41,383 nucleotides of DNA from assembly GCA_016234705.1 (NCBI GenBank), contig JACRAS010000201.1:1-41383 (forward strand), written 5' to 3'. The notes beneath the pieces were generated by a model. The model ran no database searches, was not told the origin of the DNA, and saw only the letters and a program-made list of their open reading frames with translations. This DNA is from Betaproteobacteria bacterium. GTDB taxonomy: Bacteria > Pseudomonadota > Gammaproteobacteria > Burkholderiales > SG8-39. Of the stretch, positions 1-8,713 are shown one piece after another. Every line of letters starts with the position of its first letter. Within the stretch, counting starts at the first letter, position 1. Both the position numbers and the translations under genes were made by a program.

Positions 1-2
1 AA

Positions 3-1268
3 CTTCGAACGATCTGGCTGGGAGCGGCGCTTGCCGCCACTGCGGTACTGACATTGACCCCTGCGGGCGCCATAGCCCAGAAAGGTCCGGTCAAGATCGG
101 AGTCATCCTGCCGCTCACCGGTGTGTTCGCCCCGAACGGGCAGGATGCGCTCGACGGCTTCCAGCTCTACATCGACGAGATCGGAGGACAGGTGGAGGGC
201 AGGAAAATCGAATTGATCGTCGAGGATGCCCAGGGAAAGCCGGACGTCGGACTCACCAAGGCGCGCAAGCTCGTGGAAGCGGACCGGGTCCACGTGTTGA
301 CGGGCATCGTTTCGACGGGAGTGGCGCTGGCCGTGCAGGGCTACGTGCGCGAGAAGAAGATACCGCTTGTCCTCTCCGCCGACGCCGGCGCCAACCAGAT
401 TACGATGCCGGGCAAGCTTCTTAACCCCTACATCTTCCGGGTGTCGCAGAACAGCCGGACGCCGGGGGCCGTCGCGGCTGACTGGGCTTACAAGCAGGGG
501 TGGCGGAAAGTGTCCATGATCACTTCGGATTACGCCGGCGGGATGGAAGTGGCGGGCGGGTTCGTCCGGGTGTTTTGCGCGCGCGGGGGCCAGGTGACGC
601 AGGATCAATACCCGCCTTTGGGCAATCCCGACTTCAGCCCGTATATCGCCAACCTGCAGAAGAACGTCGACGGCGTGGTGATATTCACGCCCGGCGCGGA
701 CGGGCTGCGCCTCGCGCGCCAGTACATCGAAGCCGGCCTGAAGGAGAAAATCCCGTACATGGATGTCTTCGGCCAGACGAGCTTCGAGCCGAACCTGCCC
801 CAGCTCGGCGACTCGGGCCTCGGCATCCTGTCCAGCCTGCACTACACCGCGGCGCTGAAGACGCCCGAGAACGAGCGCTTCGTGAAGGCGTTCCGCGCCA
901 AGACCGGCCGGCTGCCGACCGACAACGGCCCCGACGGCTACGCCGGGGCGCGCGCCATCGTCGAAGCCGCCAAGGCGGTGGGCGGCAATGTCGAGGACAC
1001 CGAAAAGTTCATGGAGGCGCTGGCGCGCGTCCGGTTCCCGTCGCCTAAAGGCGACATCGCGCTCGACCAGTACCACCAGGTGATCCAGAGCATGTACATC
1101 CGCAAGGTGGAGAAGGTCGGCGGCGATTACCTCAACGTGCCGATCGCCTCCTACACGAAGATCGACCAGTTCTGGCCGTACACGGCCAAGGAGTACATGG
1201 CGTTCAAGTACGAGGACAGCCAGCTCAAGGGGAAGATGACGGACTGCGCGAAGTGGCTGGAGAAATAG
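3..1268 (+). CDS. LivK-type ABC transporter substrate-binding protein, 5' end cut by window
   Basis: This is a periplasmic receptor of the branched-chain amino acid (LivK, type I periplasmic binding fold) class, which would deliver a ligand to an ABC importer. The frame is open from base 3. It begins with a hydrophobic stretch ending in an alanine-rich cleavage site (PAGAIA before QK), a Sec signal peptide, so the true start lies upstream of the window. The mature protein opens with VKIGVILPLTGVFAPNG, typical of the family, and contains the usual ADGLRLARQ and NGPDGYAGARA stretches. There is no lipobox cysteine. The next gene (GMC oxidoreductase) starts about 60 bases downstream on the same strand, so the ligand may be an alcohol or acid handled by this cluster. 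In this family, receptors of aromatic acids cannot be told from amino-acid receptors by eye. Confidence 0.88.
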   Translation, partial: LRTIWLGAALAATAVLTLTPAGAIAQKGPVKIGVILPLTGVFAPNGQDALDGFQLYIDEIGGQVEGRKIELIVEDAQGKPDVGLTKARKLVEADRVHVLTGIVSTGVALAVQGYVREKKIPLVLSADAGANQITMPGKLLNPYIFRVSQNSRTPGAVAADWAYKQGWRKVSMITSDYAGGMEVAGGFVRVFCARGGQVTQDQYPPLGNPDFSPYIANLQKNVDGVVIFTPGADGLRLARQYIEAGLKEKIPYMDVFGQTSFEPNLPQLGDSGLGILSSLHYTAALKTPENERFVKAFRAKTGRLPTDNGPDGYAGARAIVEAAKAVGGNVEDTEKFMEALARVRFPSPKGDIALDQYHQVIQSMYIRKVEKVGGDYLNVPIASYTKIDQFWPYTAKEYMAFKYEDSQLKGKMTDCAKWLEK

Positions 1269-1329
1269 CGCGGTCGGGCGCCGCCTCCGGTGCGTGGCGC
1301 CCGAATCGCCTGCGCGCCACGCGCACCGG

Positions 1330-3030
1330 ATGCTAAAAAAAGGGTTGCATACTCGCCGCCCCCGGCTTGACGGCACGCACGTGAGCGCCCAGGGACGGCG
1401 GGAGTTCGATTACGTCGTCGTCGGCGCCGGTTCTGCCGGCTGCACGCTGGCGAACCGCCTTACGGAGGATCGCGGGGCAAAGGTGCTCGTAATCGAGGCC
1501 GGAGGCTGGGACCGCGGTTTCTGGATCAGGATTCCACTGGGATGGGGCAGGATTATGCAGCGCCGCCTGCACGACTGGATGTATTGCGCCGAGGCGGAGC
1601 CGCAGCTCGGCGGCCGCAGCATCGAGTGCGCGCGCGGCAAGGTCATCGGCGGATCTTCGACGATCAACGCGATGGCCTATGTGCGCGGTCATCGCGACGA
1701 CTATGATCGCTGGGCGGCGGCGGGGCTCACGCAATGGTCCTATGCCCATGTGCTGCCGTACTTTCGCAAGCAGGAGACCTGGGAGGGCGGGGCGGATTCC
1801 TACCGTGGCGGCGACGGTCCGCTGCGCACGCGCATGTCGCGCTATGCCGAGCACGACCCGATCGTCAACGCCTACATCGAGGCTGGTCGCGCGGCGGGTT
1901 ACCCTTTCACGCGGGATTACAACGGCGCGCAGCAGGAAGGTTTCGCCCTGATGCAATCCACGATTCACCACGGACGGCGGGTGAGCGCGGCGGACGCGTA
2001 CCTGCGGCCGGCGCTCGGACGGGACAACCTCGCGATCGAGACCGACGCGCTCGCCACGCGCATCGTCTTCGAGGGCGATCGTGCCGCCGGGGTGGAGTAC
2101 CTGCAGCGCGGCCGTAGATGCACTGCACGCGCCGCGCGCGAGGTGCTCCTGTGTGGCGGCACGATCAATTCACCGCAGTTGCTGATGCTGTCGGGAATCG
2201 GGGATCCGGACCAACTCTGCGCGCACGGGATCGCGGTCACGGCGCCGCTCAAGGGCGTCGGCAAGAACCTGCAGGATCATCTGTCGGTGGGCGTGGAGTA
2301 CCGCCGCAGCGGGGCCGGGCCGTTCGTGAAGAACATGCGGCTGGATCGGATCGCGCTCGAGCTGGGACGCGCGTATTTCCTCGGCACCGGATTCGCGACC
2401 GATCTGCCGAGCGGCTTCATGGCTTTTCTCAGGAGCGGGCCGCACGCCGCGCTTGCCGACATCCAACTGCTGTTTCGCGCGGTGCCGCCAACGGGCGGGC
2501 CGTACCTGCCGCCGTTCAAGCCCGCGTTCGCGGACGGCTTTTCGTGCCGCGCGGTGCTGCTGCGACCCGAGAGCCGCGGCACGGTGGAACTGTCCTCGGC
2601 CGACGCCGCGGCGCCCGCCCGTATCCGTCAGAACATGCTCGCCACCGAGCGCGACTGGAGGACCATACGCGCCGGCGTGCGGCTGGTGCAGGCACTCGGG
2701 CGCGAACGGGCACTGGCGCCGTTCATCGCCGACGAACTGGGCCCCGGCGCGGCGACCCGATCCGATGCGGAACTGGATGCCTACATGCGCGAGGTCGCGG
2801 CGACCGCGCACCATCCGCTCGGAACCTGCAAAATGGGTATCGATGCCGATCCCATGGCGGTGGTCGATTCGGAGCTGCGGATACGCGGGGTCAGGGATCT
2901 GCGGGTGGTCGACGCGTCCGTTATGCCGGATCTCGTCGGCGGGAACATCAACGCTCCGGTAGTCATGGTTGCAGAGAAGGCAGCGGATCTGATCCGGGGA
3001 AAGGCGCCGCTTGCGGCGGCCTGTGCCTGA
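1330..3030 (+). CDS. GMC family oxidoreductase (choline dehydrogenase-like, FAD)
   Basis: This is an FAD-dependent alcohol oxidoreductase of the glucose-methanol-choline family, expected to oxidise an alcohol to an aldehyde or ketone. The N-terminal Rossmann motif GAGSAG is at about residues 32-37. ARGKVIGGSSTINAM is the family signature 1. The C-terminal active-site segment AHHPLGTCKMG (His at about residues 494-495) and NINAPV near the end are intact, so the protein looks complete (566 aa). The start is uncertain: ATG 1330 is used here, GTG 1294 would add 12 residues, and GTG 1381 would start closer to the FDYVVVGAG strand; none has a clear ribosome site. It stands 32 bases ahead of the carboxylase-like genes on the same strand and could supply their ketone substrate. 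That role is inferred from position only. Confidence 0.88.
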   Translation: MLKKGLHTRRPRLDGTHVSAQGRREFDYVVVGAGSAGCTLANRLTEDRGAKVLVIEAGGWDRGFWIRIPLGWGRIMQRRLHDWMYCAEAEPQLGGRSIECARGKVIGGSSTINAMAYVRGHRDDYDRWAAAGLTQWSYAHVLPYFRKQETWEGGADSYRGGDGPLRTRMSRYAEHDPIVNAYIEAGRAAGYPFTRDYNGAQQEGFALMQSTIHHGRRVSAADAYLRPALGRDNLAIETDALATRIVFEGDRAAGVEYLQRGRRCTARAAREVLLCGGTINSPQLLMLSGIGDPDQLCAHGIAVTAPLKGVGKNLQDHLSVGVEYRRSGAGPFVKNMRLDRIALELGRAYFLGTGFATDLPSGFMAFLRSGPHAALADIQLLFRAVPPTGGPYLPPFKPAFADGFSCRAVLLRPESRGTVELSSADAAAPARIRQNMLATERDWRTIRAGVRLVQALGRERALAPFIADELGPGAATRSDAELDAYMREVAATAHHPLGTCKMGIDADPMAVVDSELRIRGVRDLRVVDASVMPDLVGGNINAPVVMVAEKAADLIRGKAPLAAACA

Positions 3031-3062
3031 ATTCTTGCCATAAACGCGATGAGGTGATCAAG

Positions 3063-3497
3063 GTGACGCTAATCCGTATTACCGAAACTCTGGATATCGA
3101 GCTTGAGCACGAGCGCTGGCGCTGCAATCGCTGCGGTGCGGATCTGGGGTCGGCACGCGAACCGTGGAAATTGGGCACTTTGATACGCGATCGCGACCCG
3201 CGGGAGATTCACTTCCCGATCGGTCCGAGCAAGGAATTCAATTTCTCCTTCGATCCGAACTGGATGCGCATCGTGGAATTCTATTGCCCGCAATGCGCGG
3301 TGATGATCGATAACGAGTACTTGCCGCCCGGCCATCCCCTCACCTGGGACATTCAACTGGATATAGACCAGCTCAAGGCCAGGCACGGCGCGGCCCTGGT
3401 CCCGAAACGTCCTGCGCGAAGCGTTGCTTCGAAAAAGAATTTGAAGCAGGGACAAACCCCCGGCACAAAAGTGCGTTCGACGCGGAGATTGGGATGA
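3063..3497 (+). CDS. Small zinc-ribbon subunit, acetone/acetophenone carboxylase gamma-like
   Basis: This 144-residue protein resembles the small (about 15 kDa) zinc-binding subunit of acetone and acetophenone carboxylases. Two CxxC pairs (C21/C24 in WRCNRCG and C75/C78 in YCPQC) can form one zinc ribbon. The middle holds aromatic and basic segments (EPWKLGTLIRDRDP and FNFSFDPNWM) and the tail is basic. GTG 3063 was chosen because GAGG lies 8 bases upstream; GTG 3054 is the alternative. Its stop codon overlaps the start of the HyuA-like gene (ATGA at 3494-3497), indicating translational coupling and so a shared complex. This subunit is the main reason for calling the cluster a carboxylase rather than a hydantoinase or oxoprolinase, which lack it. 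The exact substrate is not visible. Confidence 0.8.
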   Translation: MTLIRITETLDIELEHERWRCNRCGADLGSAREPWKLGTLIRDRDPREIHFPIGPSKEFNFSFDPNWMRIVEFYCPQCAVMIDNEYLPPGHPLTWDIQLDIDQLKARHGAALVPKRPARSVASKKNLKQGQTPGTKVRSTRRLG

Positions 3498-5629
3498 GTA
3501 TCAGAATCGGCGTCGACGTCGGTGGCACCTTCACCGATGTCGTCGTAATGAAGTCCGCCGAGATCCATCGCGGCAAGGCCGATACCACGCACTATGACCT
3601 GAAGGTCGGTTTCATGAACGCCGCGAGGGTGGCCGCCGAGCGCGCGGGGCTGGGTCTCGAGGAAGCCCTGCGCTCGGCGGATGGGATTGCCTACTCGACC
3701 ACGGTGGGCACCAACGCGCTCATCGAACGCCGCGGCAGCAAACTCGGTCTCATCACCACCAAGGGATTCGAGCATACGGTCATGGTGGGCCGGGCACGCA
3801 ATTGGGCCGATGGCCTGTCGCCCGAGAAAAAATATGACCGCGGGCGCGCAGTCCGGCCGGAGCAGATCATCCCGCAGGACCACATCGTCGGCTTGCAGGA
3901 GCGCTTGGACAATCTCGGCAACGTGGTTATTCCGCTGCGGGACGACGACGTTCGCGCGCGGGTGCAGTACCTGGTCGACCAAGGAGTGCGCGGCTTCGTC
4001 GTGGTGCTGCTCAATTCGTTCGTGAATCCAGCCCACGAGCGGCGCATCGCCGAGATCATCGCGGAACAGTATCCGGAGTGTTATCTCGGTCATATGCCCG
4101 TCTACCTTTCGCACCTGATCTCGCCGAAGGCGGGGGAATACCGGCGTTCCATGACGGTGATCATCGACGCCTATCTTCGGGAGATTACCGAGGGCCACCT
4201 CGTCCGCTTGAGCGACGATCTGCGCGAAATCGGCTACAAGAGGCCAATATTCGTGGCCAAGAACACCGGTGGCCTGTCGTCGCTTTCGCGCTCCCAGGCG
4301 CTGCATCTCTTGGGCAGCAGCCCGTCTGCGACGGTCATGGGGGCCGATCATATCGGCCGGCAATTGGGGGCAGGCAACATCATCGTGTCCGATGTTGGCG
4401 GCACCAGCTTCGACGTAGGTTTGGTCGTGGAAGGGCGCGACCATGTATACGAGTACGACCCGATCGTCGACCGCTTCCGGGTACAGGTACCCTACGTAGC
4501 GCACTGGTCAATCGGGGCGGGAGGCGGCTCGATTGCGCGCGTCGTTAACGGCGAGTTGCGGGTGGGTCCGGACAGCGCCGGGTCGAACCCCGGTCCGGCT
4601 TGCTACGGCCGCGGCGGCGAGGAACCGACTGTCACGGACGCGGATGTGCTTCTCGGCTACATCGATCCGCGCAATTTTCTCGGCGGCAAGCTGCGCCTCG
4701 ATGCAAAACGGGCTGAACGGGCGATCGCGGCCAAGATCGCGGATCCGCTGGGCCTGTCGATTATCGATGCCGCCTGGAGGACGAAGAGCCTGATCGACGG
4801 CATCATGGGTCAGGAGATCTACCGCATCTGCGCTTTGAACTCGGGACAGGATCCGCGCGAATTCGTGCTATTCGCTTTGGGAGGCGCCGGGCCGGTGCAC
4901 GCCGCGGGCTACGCGAACGCGGCCGACGTGAGTCGCGTCGCGACGTTTCCGTTCTCCAGCGTGTTCGGGGCGTTCAGCACGCTCAGTCTGGACATTGTGC
5001 AGAGCTACGAACGTACGCTCGCGCTTAATTTTTACTCCCACGGGAGCGGCGCCTACGCCGTCGACTCGATTGCGCGGCTAAACGAGGCCGTGGAAGCGCT
5101 TGTGTCCTTCGGCCGGCGCGACATGGAAGAGGAGGGGTTCGATATGGACGCGGTCGAACTGCAGCTTGACCTCTACTTATGCTATGGCCAGCAGCGCCAG
5201 ACCCTGCCGGTGCGCTCGCCCAAGCTGCACCTGCAATCCGCCGATGATCTGCGCGATATCTGTGATCGTTTCAATACTGCCTACGGCGAAAAATATGGGG
5301 TCGGTGCCGTCTATCCGGAGGCTGGGATTGAAATGGTACAGATCCGCCTCAACGCGGTCGGGCCGGTGGACAAATACGCGATGCGCCGTATGCCGGTCGG
5401 CACGGGCGGCGACCCGGTGCCCGGTGGGACGCGCAATGCCTACTGGGGACCGGATCACGGCTTCCTTGAAACGCCGGTTCATCCGCTCGCCAGCCTCGGC
5501 CCCGGCGTGACGCTCGAGGGGCCGGTCCTGTGCGAATCCGATGACACCGTAATCGTGACGCCGCCGGGCTGGCGTTTCAGGGCCGACGAATGGGGCGTCG
5601 GTTGGATCGAGCGTGGAGTCAAAGCCTAG
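3494..5629 (+). CDS. HyuA-like ATPase subunit (first copy) of acetophenone carboxylase-type enzyme
   Basis: This 711-residue protein belongs to the HyuA / hydantoinase-oxoprolinase A family, whose actin-like ATPase core phosphorylates a carbonyl or carboxyl substrate. The phosphate-1 motif is GVDVGGTFTD (residues 6-15), the phosphate-2 motif SDVGGTSFD (about 299-307) and the adenosine loop ALGGAGPVHA (about 461-470). The long stretch GAGGGSIARV through SNPGPACYG is also intact. The start is fixed by the ATGA overlap with the zinc-ribbon gene. The HyuB-like gene follows after 32 bases. A second HyuA-like gene lies four genes on, so the cluster has two non-identical A subunits, as in the alpha/alpha' arrangement known for acetophenone carboxylase. 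No damaged motif was found. Confidence 0.88.
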   Translation: MSIRIGVDVGGTFTDVVVMKSAEIHRGKADTTHYDLKVGFMNAARVAAERAGLGLEEALRSADGIAYSTTVGTNALIERRGSKLGLITTKGFEHTVMVGRARNWADGLSPEKKYDRGRAVRPEQIIPQDHIVGLQERLDNLGNVVIPLRDDDVRARVQYLVDQGVRGFVVVLLNSFVNPAHERRIAEIIAEQYPECYLGHMPVYLSHLISPKAGEYRRSMTVIIDAYLREITEGHLVRLSDDLREIGYKRPIFVAKNTGGLSSLSRSQALHLLGSSPSATVMGADHIGRQLGAGNIIVSDVGGTSFDVGLVVEGRDHVYEYDPIVDRFRVQVPYVAHWSIGAGGGSIARVVNGELRVGPDSAGSNPGPACYGRGGEEPTVTDADVLLGYIDPRNFLGGKLRLDAKRAERAIAAKIADPLGLSIIDAAWRTKSLIDGIMGQEIYRICALNSGQDPREFVLFALGGAGPVHAAGYANAADVSRVATFPFSSVFGAFSTLSLDIVQSYERTLALNFYSHGSGAYAVDSIARLNEAVEALVSFGRRDMEEEGFDMDAVELQLDLYLCYGQQRQTLPVRSPKLHLQSADDLRDICDRFNTAYGEKYGVGAVYPEAGIEMVQIRLNAVGPVDKYAMRRMPVGTGGDPVPGGTRNAYWGPDHGFLETPVHPLASLGPGVTLEGPVLCESDDTVIVTPPGWRFRADEWGVGWIERGVKA

Positions 5630-5661
5630 ACATCAATTTAGCGGCAGGGGAGCGAGCTGTA

Positions 5662-7797
5662 ATGGGTACACTGTTTGATGCGCACGCCCAGTTGTTCGAG
5701 GGGCTGATCTACGAGACCGATGCCTATGCCAGGCGGGCGGGCTGCGACCCGGAACTGATCTCGCACGGTCTCGAGCCGGTGACCGAGCGCGAGCGTCGCG
5801 GCATGACGCAGCTCTCCGACGTCGATACCGAGGTGCTAACTCACAAACTCACGGCGATCGTCGAGGAGGCGCGCGATGTGTACATGGCGCTGTCGATCAC
5901 CGAGAGCGTGATCACCGGCGACATGAACTGCGCCCTGTTCACGGCTTCGGGTGATCCGGTGGCCGTGGCAACCGGCATCTATTTCCACACGCTGCTCAAC
6001 AACGCGCAGCTCAAGCACGTCAACAAGTACTACCGCGACGACCCCACAGTTGGACTTGCCGATGGCGACATCTACTTTTTCAACGATGAGCTGGGCGGGG
6101 GCGTACATGCCTTCGACATGTTCACCGCCATGCCGGTCTTCTGGGAGGGAGAGCTGGTGGCCTGGGCCACCTGCGGCGGGCATCAGGGAGATTCCGGCTC
6201 GCCCTCACCTGGCGGCTTCAACCCCAAGGCGCGCACGCGTTACGAGGAAGGCATCCACGTTCCAATGATGCGCATCGGCGAGAAATTTCGGCTGCGCCAG
6301 GACATTTTGGATTTCCTCGCAGGTTCGGTGCGAAATCCGTTCGTGTTCGCCGCCGATCTCAAGTCGCGCGTCGCAACGCTCGACGTGCTGCGCAAGCGGC
6401 TGCTGCGGGAAATCGAACGGCGCGGCGTCGAACCGGTGGTGGGCGGCATGCGGCGCATTCTGATCAAATCGGAGGAGGCAGCGCGCGCGCGCCTGCGCCA
6501 ACTCAACGACGGCGTCTTCCGGGCGGTGATGTTCAACGACGACGACATCGGCGGCGAGCTGGGGTTGACGCGCATTCCCGTTACGCTGTTCAAGGAAGGC
6601 GACGGGATGACCGTGCTGGTACAGGGCGTCTCGCCCGAAAACGGACTCGGGCCGATGCACGCGACTTGGCACTTGGTGCGCGCGGCAACGGCAGTTTATA
6701 TGTTCTCCTATTTCTTCCGCGGGCTCGCGCCGAACGCCGGCCTCCTCCAGCCGATTCGCTACCTGGTCGAGGGTCCCTCGATTGCAAATTCTGGCGCCGA
6801 GTTAGCGCACGGCATGGGCACGTCGATCGCTGCCTGCGTCGTGAACGGACTGCACGTGCTCGGTTCGAAGCTGCTGTTTAGCAGCCAGTATCGCGAGGCG
6901 GTTCAGGCACCGCATTCGCGCAATGTCATGATCATGATCTTCGCGGGGGAGAACCGGATGGGTTATCAGACGGCGAATTTTACCGGGAGCGCCAACGCAG
7001 CGGGACAGGGAGGGCGAATCGATGGCGACGGAGAAAGCGCCGTTGGCTTCTATTGGGGCCCGTTCACGGACTCAGGCGAAACCGAAGACATTGACGCCCG
7101 GCTTCCGCACTTTGTCCTCTCCCGGCAGCTTGAGAAGAACTATCACGGATTCGGGAAATACCGCGGAGGCTCTCCGCTGGTCGAGATTTCCACCTGCGGG
7201 CACGCTGGCTGCTCCATGACCTCCTGGGGCAGCGCGGACAAGCTCAGCCAAAATCCGGGTCTCATGGGAGGCTATTCCGGCCCGCCCAACCCGCGGGTAG
7301 TGATCAAGGGAACTGACCTGTTCGAGCGCATCAAGCGGGGAGAGGACGTAGACATCAGCCAGTATGAGCTGCTGACCGAGAGAAAGCTGAAGGGGGAATA
7401 TCGCGTGGAAGCCTCCGGACAGTCGGTGCAGTCGTTCGACCAGGGCGACTTGATGTGTTTCGGTATGGGAGGCGGCGGCGGCTACGGCGATGTTCTAGAG
7501 CGCGAGCCCGATGGGGTGCTCGCCGATCTCAAGGAGAGTCTTATCACCGCAGAAGTTGCGTTGAAGATCTACGGCGTGGTCATCGATCCGGTGACCGGTT
7601 TGGCCGACGCCGCGGCAACACAGCGTCGGCGCGGGGCGATGCGGCGCGAACGCTTGCGCAAGGGAAAACCCTACTCGGAGTTCATGCTCGGCTGGCAGCG
7701 CAAGAAGCCGCCCGCGGCAATTCTGAAGTATTACGGAGCATGGCCTGAACCGCGCGTGCCGGGCTATGACAAGCCGTTCTGGGGACTCTATCGCTGA
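5662..7797 (+). CDS. HyuB-like subunit of acetophenone carboxylase-type enzyme
   Basis: This 711-residue protein belongs to the HyuB / hydantoinase-oxoprolinase B family, the partner that completes chemistry on the substrate activated by the HyuA subunit. Recognisable parts are the N-terminal ALSITESVITGDMNCALF segment, FNDELGGGVHAFDM, the AGSVRNPFVFAADLKSRV stretch and the glycine-rich C-terminus FGMGGGGGYGDVLERE. ATG 5662 was chosen because GGGGAG lies about 10 bases upstream; an in-frame upstream GTG at 5590 would overlap the preceding gene. The stop TGA shares its A with the ATG of the next gene (TGATG at 7795-7799), so the two are translationally coupled. The length suits the carboxylase B subunit. 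Whether the product is a carboxylation or a hydrolysis product cannot be decided from this subunit alone. Confidence 0.87.
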   Translation: MGTLFDAHAQLFEGLIYETDAYARRAGCDPELISHGLEPVTERERRGMTQLSDVDTEVLTHKLTAIVEEARDVYMALSITESVITGDMNCALFTASGDPVAVATGIYFHTLLNNAQLKHVNKYYRDDPTVGLADGDIYFFNDELGGGVHAFDMFTAMPVFWEGELVAWATCGGHQGDSGSPSPGGFNPKARTRYEEGIHVPMMRIGEKFRLRQDILDFLAGSVRNPFVFAADLKSRVATLDVLRKRLLREIERRGVEPVVGGMRRILIKSEEAARARLRQLNDGVFRAVMFNDDDIGGELGLTRIPVTLFKEGDGMTVLVQGVSPENGLGPMHATWHLVRAATAVYMFSYFFRGLAPNAGLLQPIRYLVEGPSIANSGAELAHGMGTSIAACVVNGLHVLGSKLLFSSQYREAVQAPHSRNVMIMIFAGENRMGYQTANFTGSANAAGQGGRIDGDGESAVGFYWGPFTDSGETEDIDARLPHFVLSRQLEKNYHGFGKYRGGSPLVEISTCGHAGCSMTSWGSADKLSQNPGLMGGYSGPPNPRVVIKGTDLFERIKRGEDVDISQYELLTERKLKGEYRVEASGQSVQSFDQGDLMCFGMGGGGGYGDVLEREPDGVLADLKESLITAEVALKIYGVVIDPVTGLADAAATQRRRGAMRRERLRKGKPYSEFMLGWQRKKPPAAILKYYGAWPEPRVPGYDKPFWGLYR

Positions 7798-8705
7798 TGG
7801 GTGTCAGCCTTCAAGCGCTTGCGGCCAAGCGAGGCGGGGACCTGTTCGTTCCCCTGATCTTCCGTCTCGCGTTGCGCCTGGAGCAGGTGAACTGGGATGA
7901 AGCGCTCGAGGACGCGCCGCTCGCCGCTCACGCCCTCGCTTCTGCGCAGAAGCTGTTCGGCACCGACGCTTGCGTCAACTGGTTCGATACCGGGCTCGAG
8001 GCGGAGGCCGCAGGTGCAGATCTCGCGCGCGACTCTCTGGGTGAAATCTCCGCCGGGGCCGTGGCGCAGGTAGACCTTCCCGATCCGGGCGCATTTATCG
8101 CGACGCCGGCGATTGCCCATGTGCTTGCGGTTACCCGGCAGTTGTGCGAGACGATCGGCGAGCACGCCTGCGTCCTTGGATGCCTTACCGGTCCGGCAAC
8201 GCTGCTCCGCAGATTTTTCGGCTCACCAAGCGCGAAGCGGCTGGTCACGGGGCTCGACGCGGGCAAGCTGGGAACGACCGACGGGCGGCAGTTGGACAAG
8301 GTAGCGTCGCTTTCCATGGCCTTGGCGCGCGCCTATTGCGAGCTCGGCGTAGGCGGTTTGGCTCTTCTAGAGGAAGCGGTGCCGCAGTCGCCGGCGCTTG
8401 CCGGCGCATTTGATTCACTGTTCAACCTGGCCTCGTATTACGGCGTTCCGATCGTCGTTGTTTCGCGCGCGTCGATGTCCTCTGCAGTTTGTGATATGTA
8501 CGCTAAGCTCGGCGCCGGCTACATTGTGGCGCCGGGATCGCAGGACAGCCGGGTCGAGGCCATTGCACCCGGAACCTTATCGGAGATGAAAGCGTCTATG
8601 CCCCATCCCAAGGGAGCGGGGCGCCTCGTCGCTACCACCTGGGAGGTGCCGGCCGATACCGCGCCCGAGAGCCTCGCGGACTTTGGCGCCAGATTGAAAC
8701 GGTAG
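7797..8705 (+). CDS. UroD/MtaA-fold-like protein, candidate epsilon subunit of the carboxylase
   Basis: This 302-residue protein resembles the uroporphyrinogen decarboxylase / methyltransferase MtaA superfamily (TIM barrel). The fingerprints are NWFDTGLEAEAAGADL and the CLTGPATLLRRFFG segment. The zinc HxC...C motif of the methyltransferases near the C-terminus is absent (the region reads VVVSRASMSSAVCDM), so methyl transfer is unlikely. It is coupled to the HyuB-like gene by a TGATG overlap and followed 8 bases later by the second HyuA-like gene. Its size (about 31 kDa) and place match the extra fifth subunit (about 34 kDa) of acetophenone carboxylase, which is needed for activity but separate from the core. 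That identification is an inference from size and context. It could instead be an independent decarboxylase-fold enzyme. Confidence 0.65.
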   Translation: MGVSLQALAAKRGGDLFVPLIFRLALRLEQVNWDEALEDAPLAAHALASAQKLFGTDACVNWFDTGLEAEAAGADLARDSLGEISAGAVAQVDLPDPGAFIATPAIAHVLAVTRQLCETIGEHACVLGCLTGPATLLRRFFGSPSAKRLVTGLDAGKLGTTDGRQLDKVASLSMALARAYCELGVGGLALLEEAVPQSPALAGAFDSLFNLASYYGVPIVVVSRASMSSAVCDMYAKLGAGYIVAPGSQDSRVEAIAPGTLSEMKASMPHPKGAGRLVATTWEVPADTAPESLADFGARLKR

Positions 8706-8713
8706 GAGCGAAC

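Noticed and set aside
3353-4504. Minus-strand frame of about 380 codons opposite the HyuA-like gene
   Set aside because: It covers conserved HyuA motifs on the other strand and has no ribosome site or family features.
3494-7797. Reading HyuA/HyuB as 5-oxoprolinase or N-methylhydantoinase
   Set aside because: Those enzymes have one A and one B chain and no zinc-ribbon partner. Here two A chains, a zinc-ribbon and a fifth gene are translationally linked. Kept only as an alternative because of the isochorismatase-family gene.
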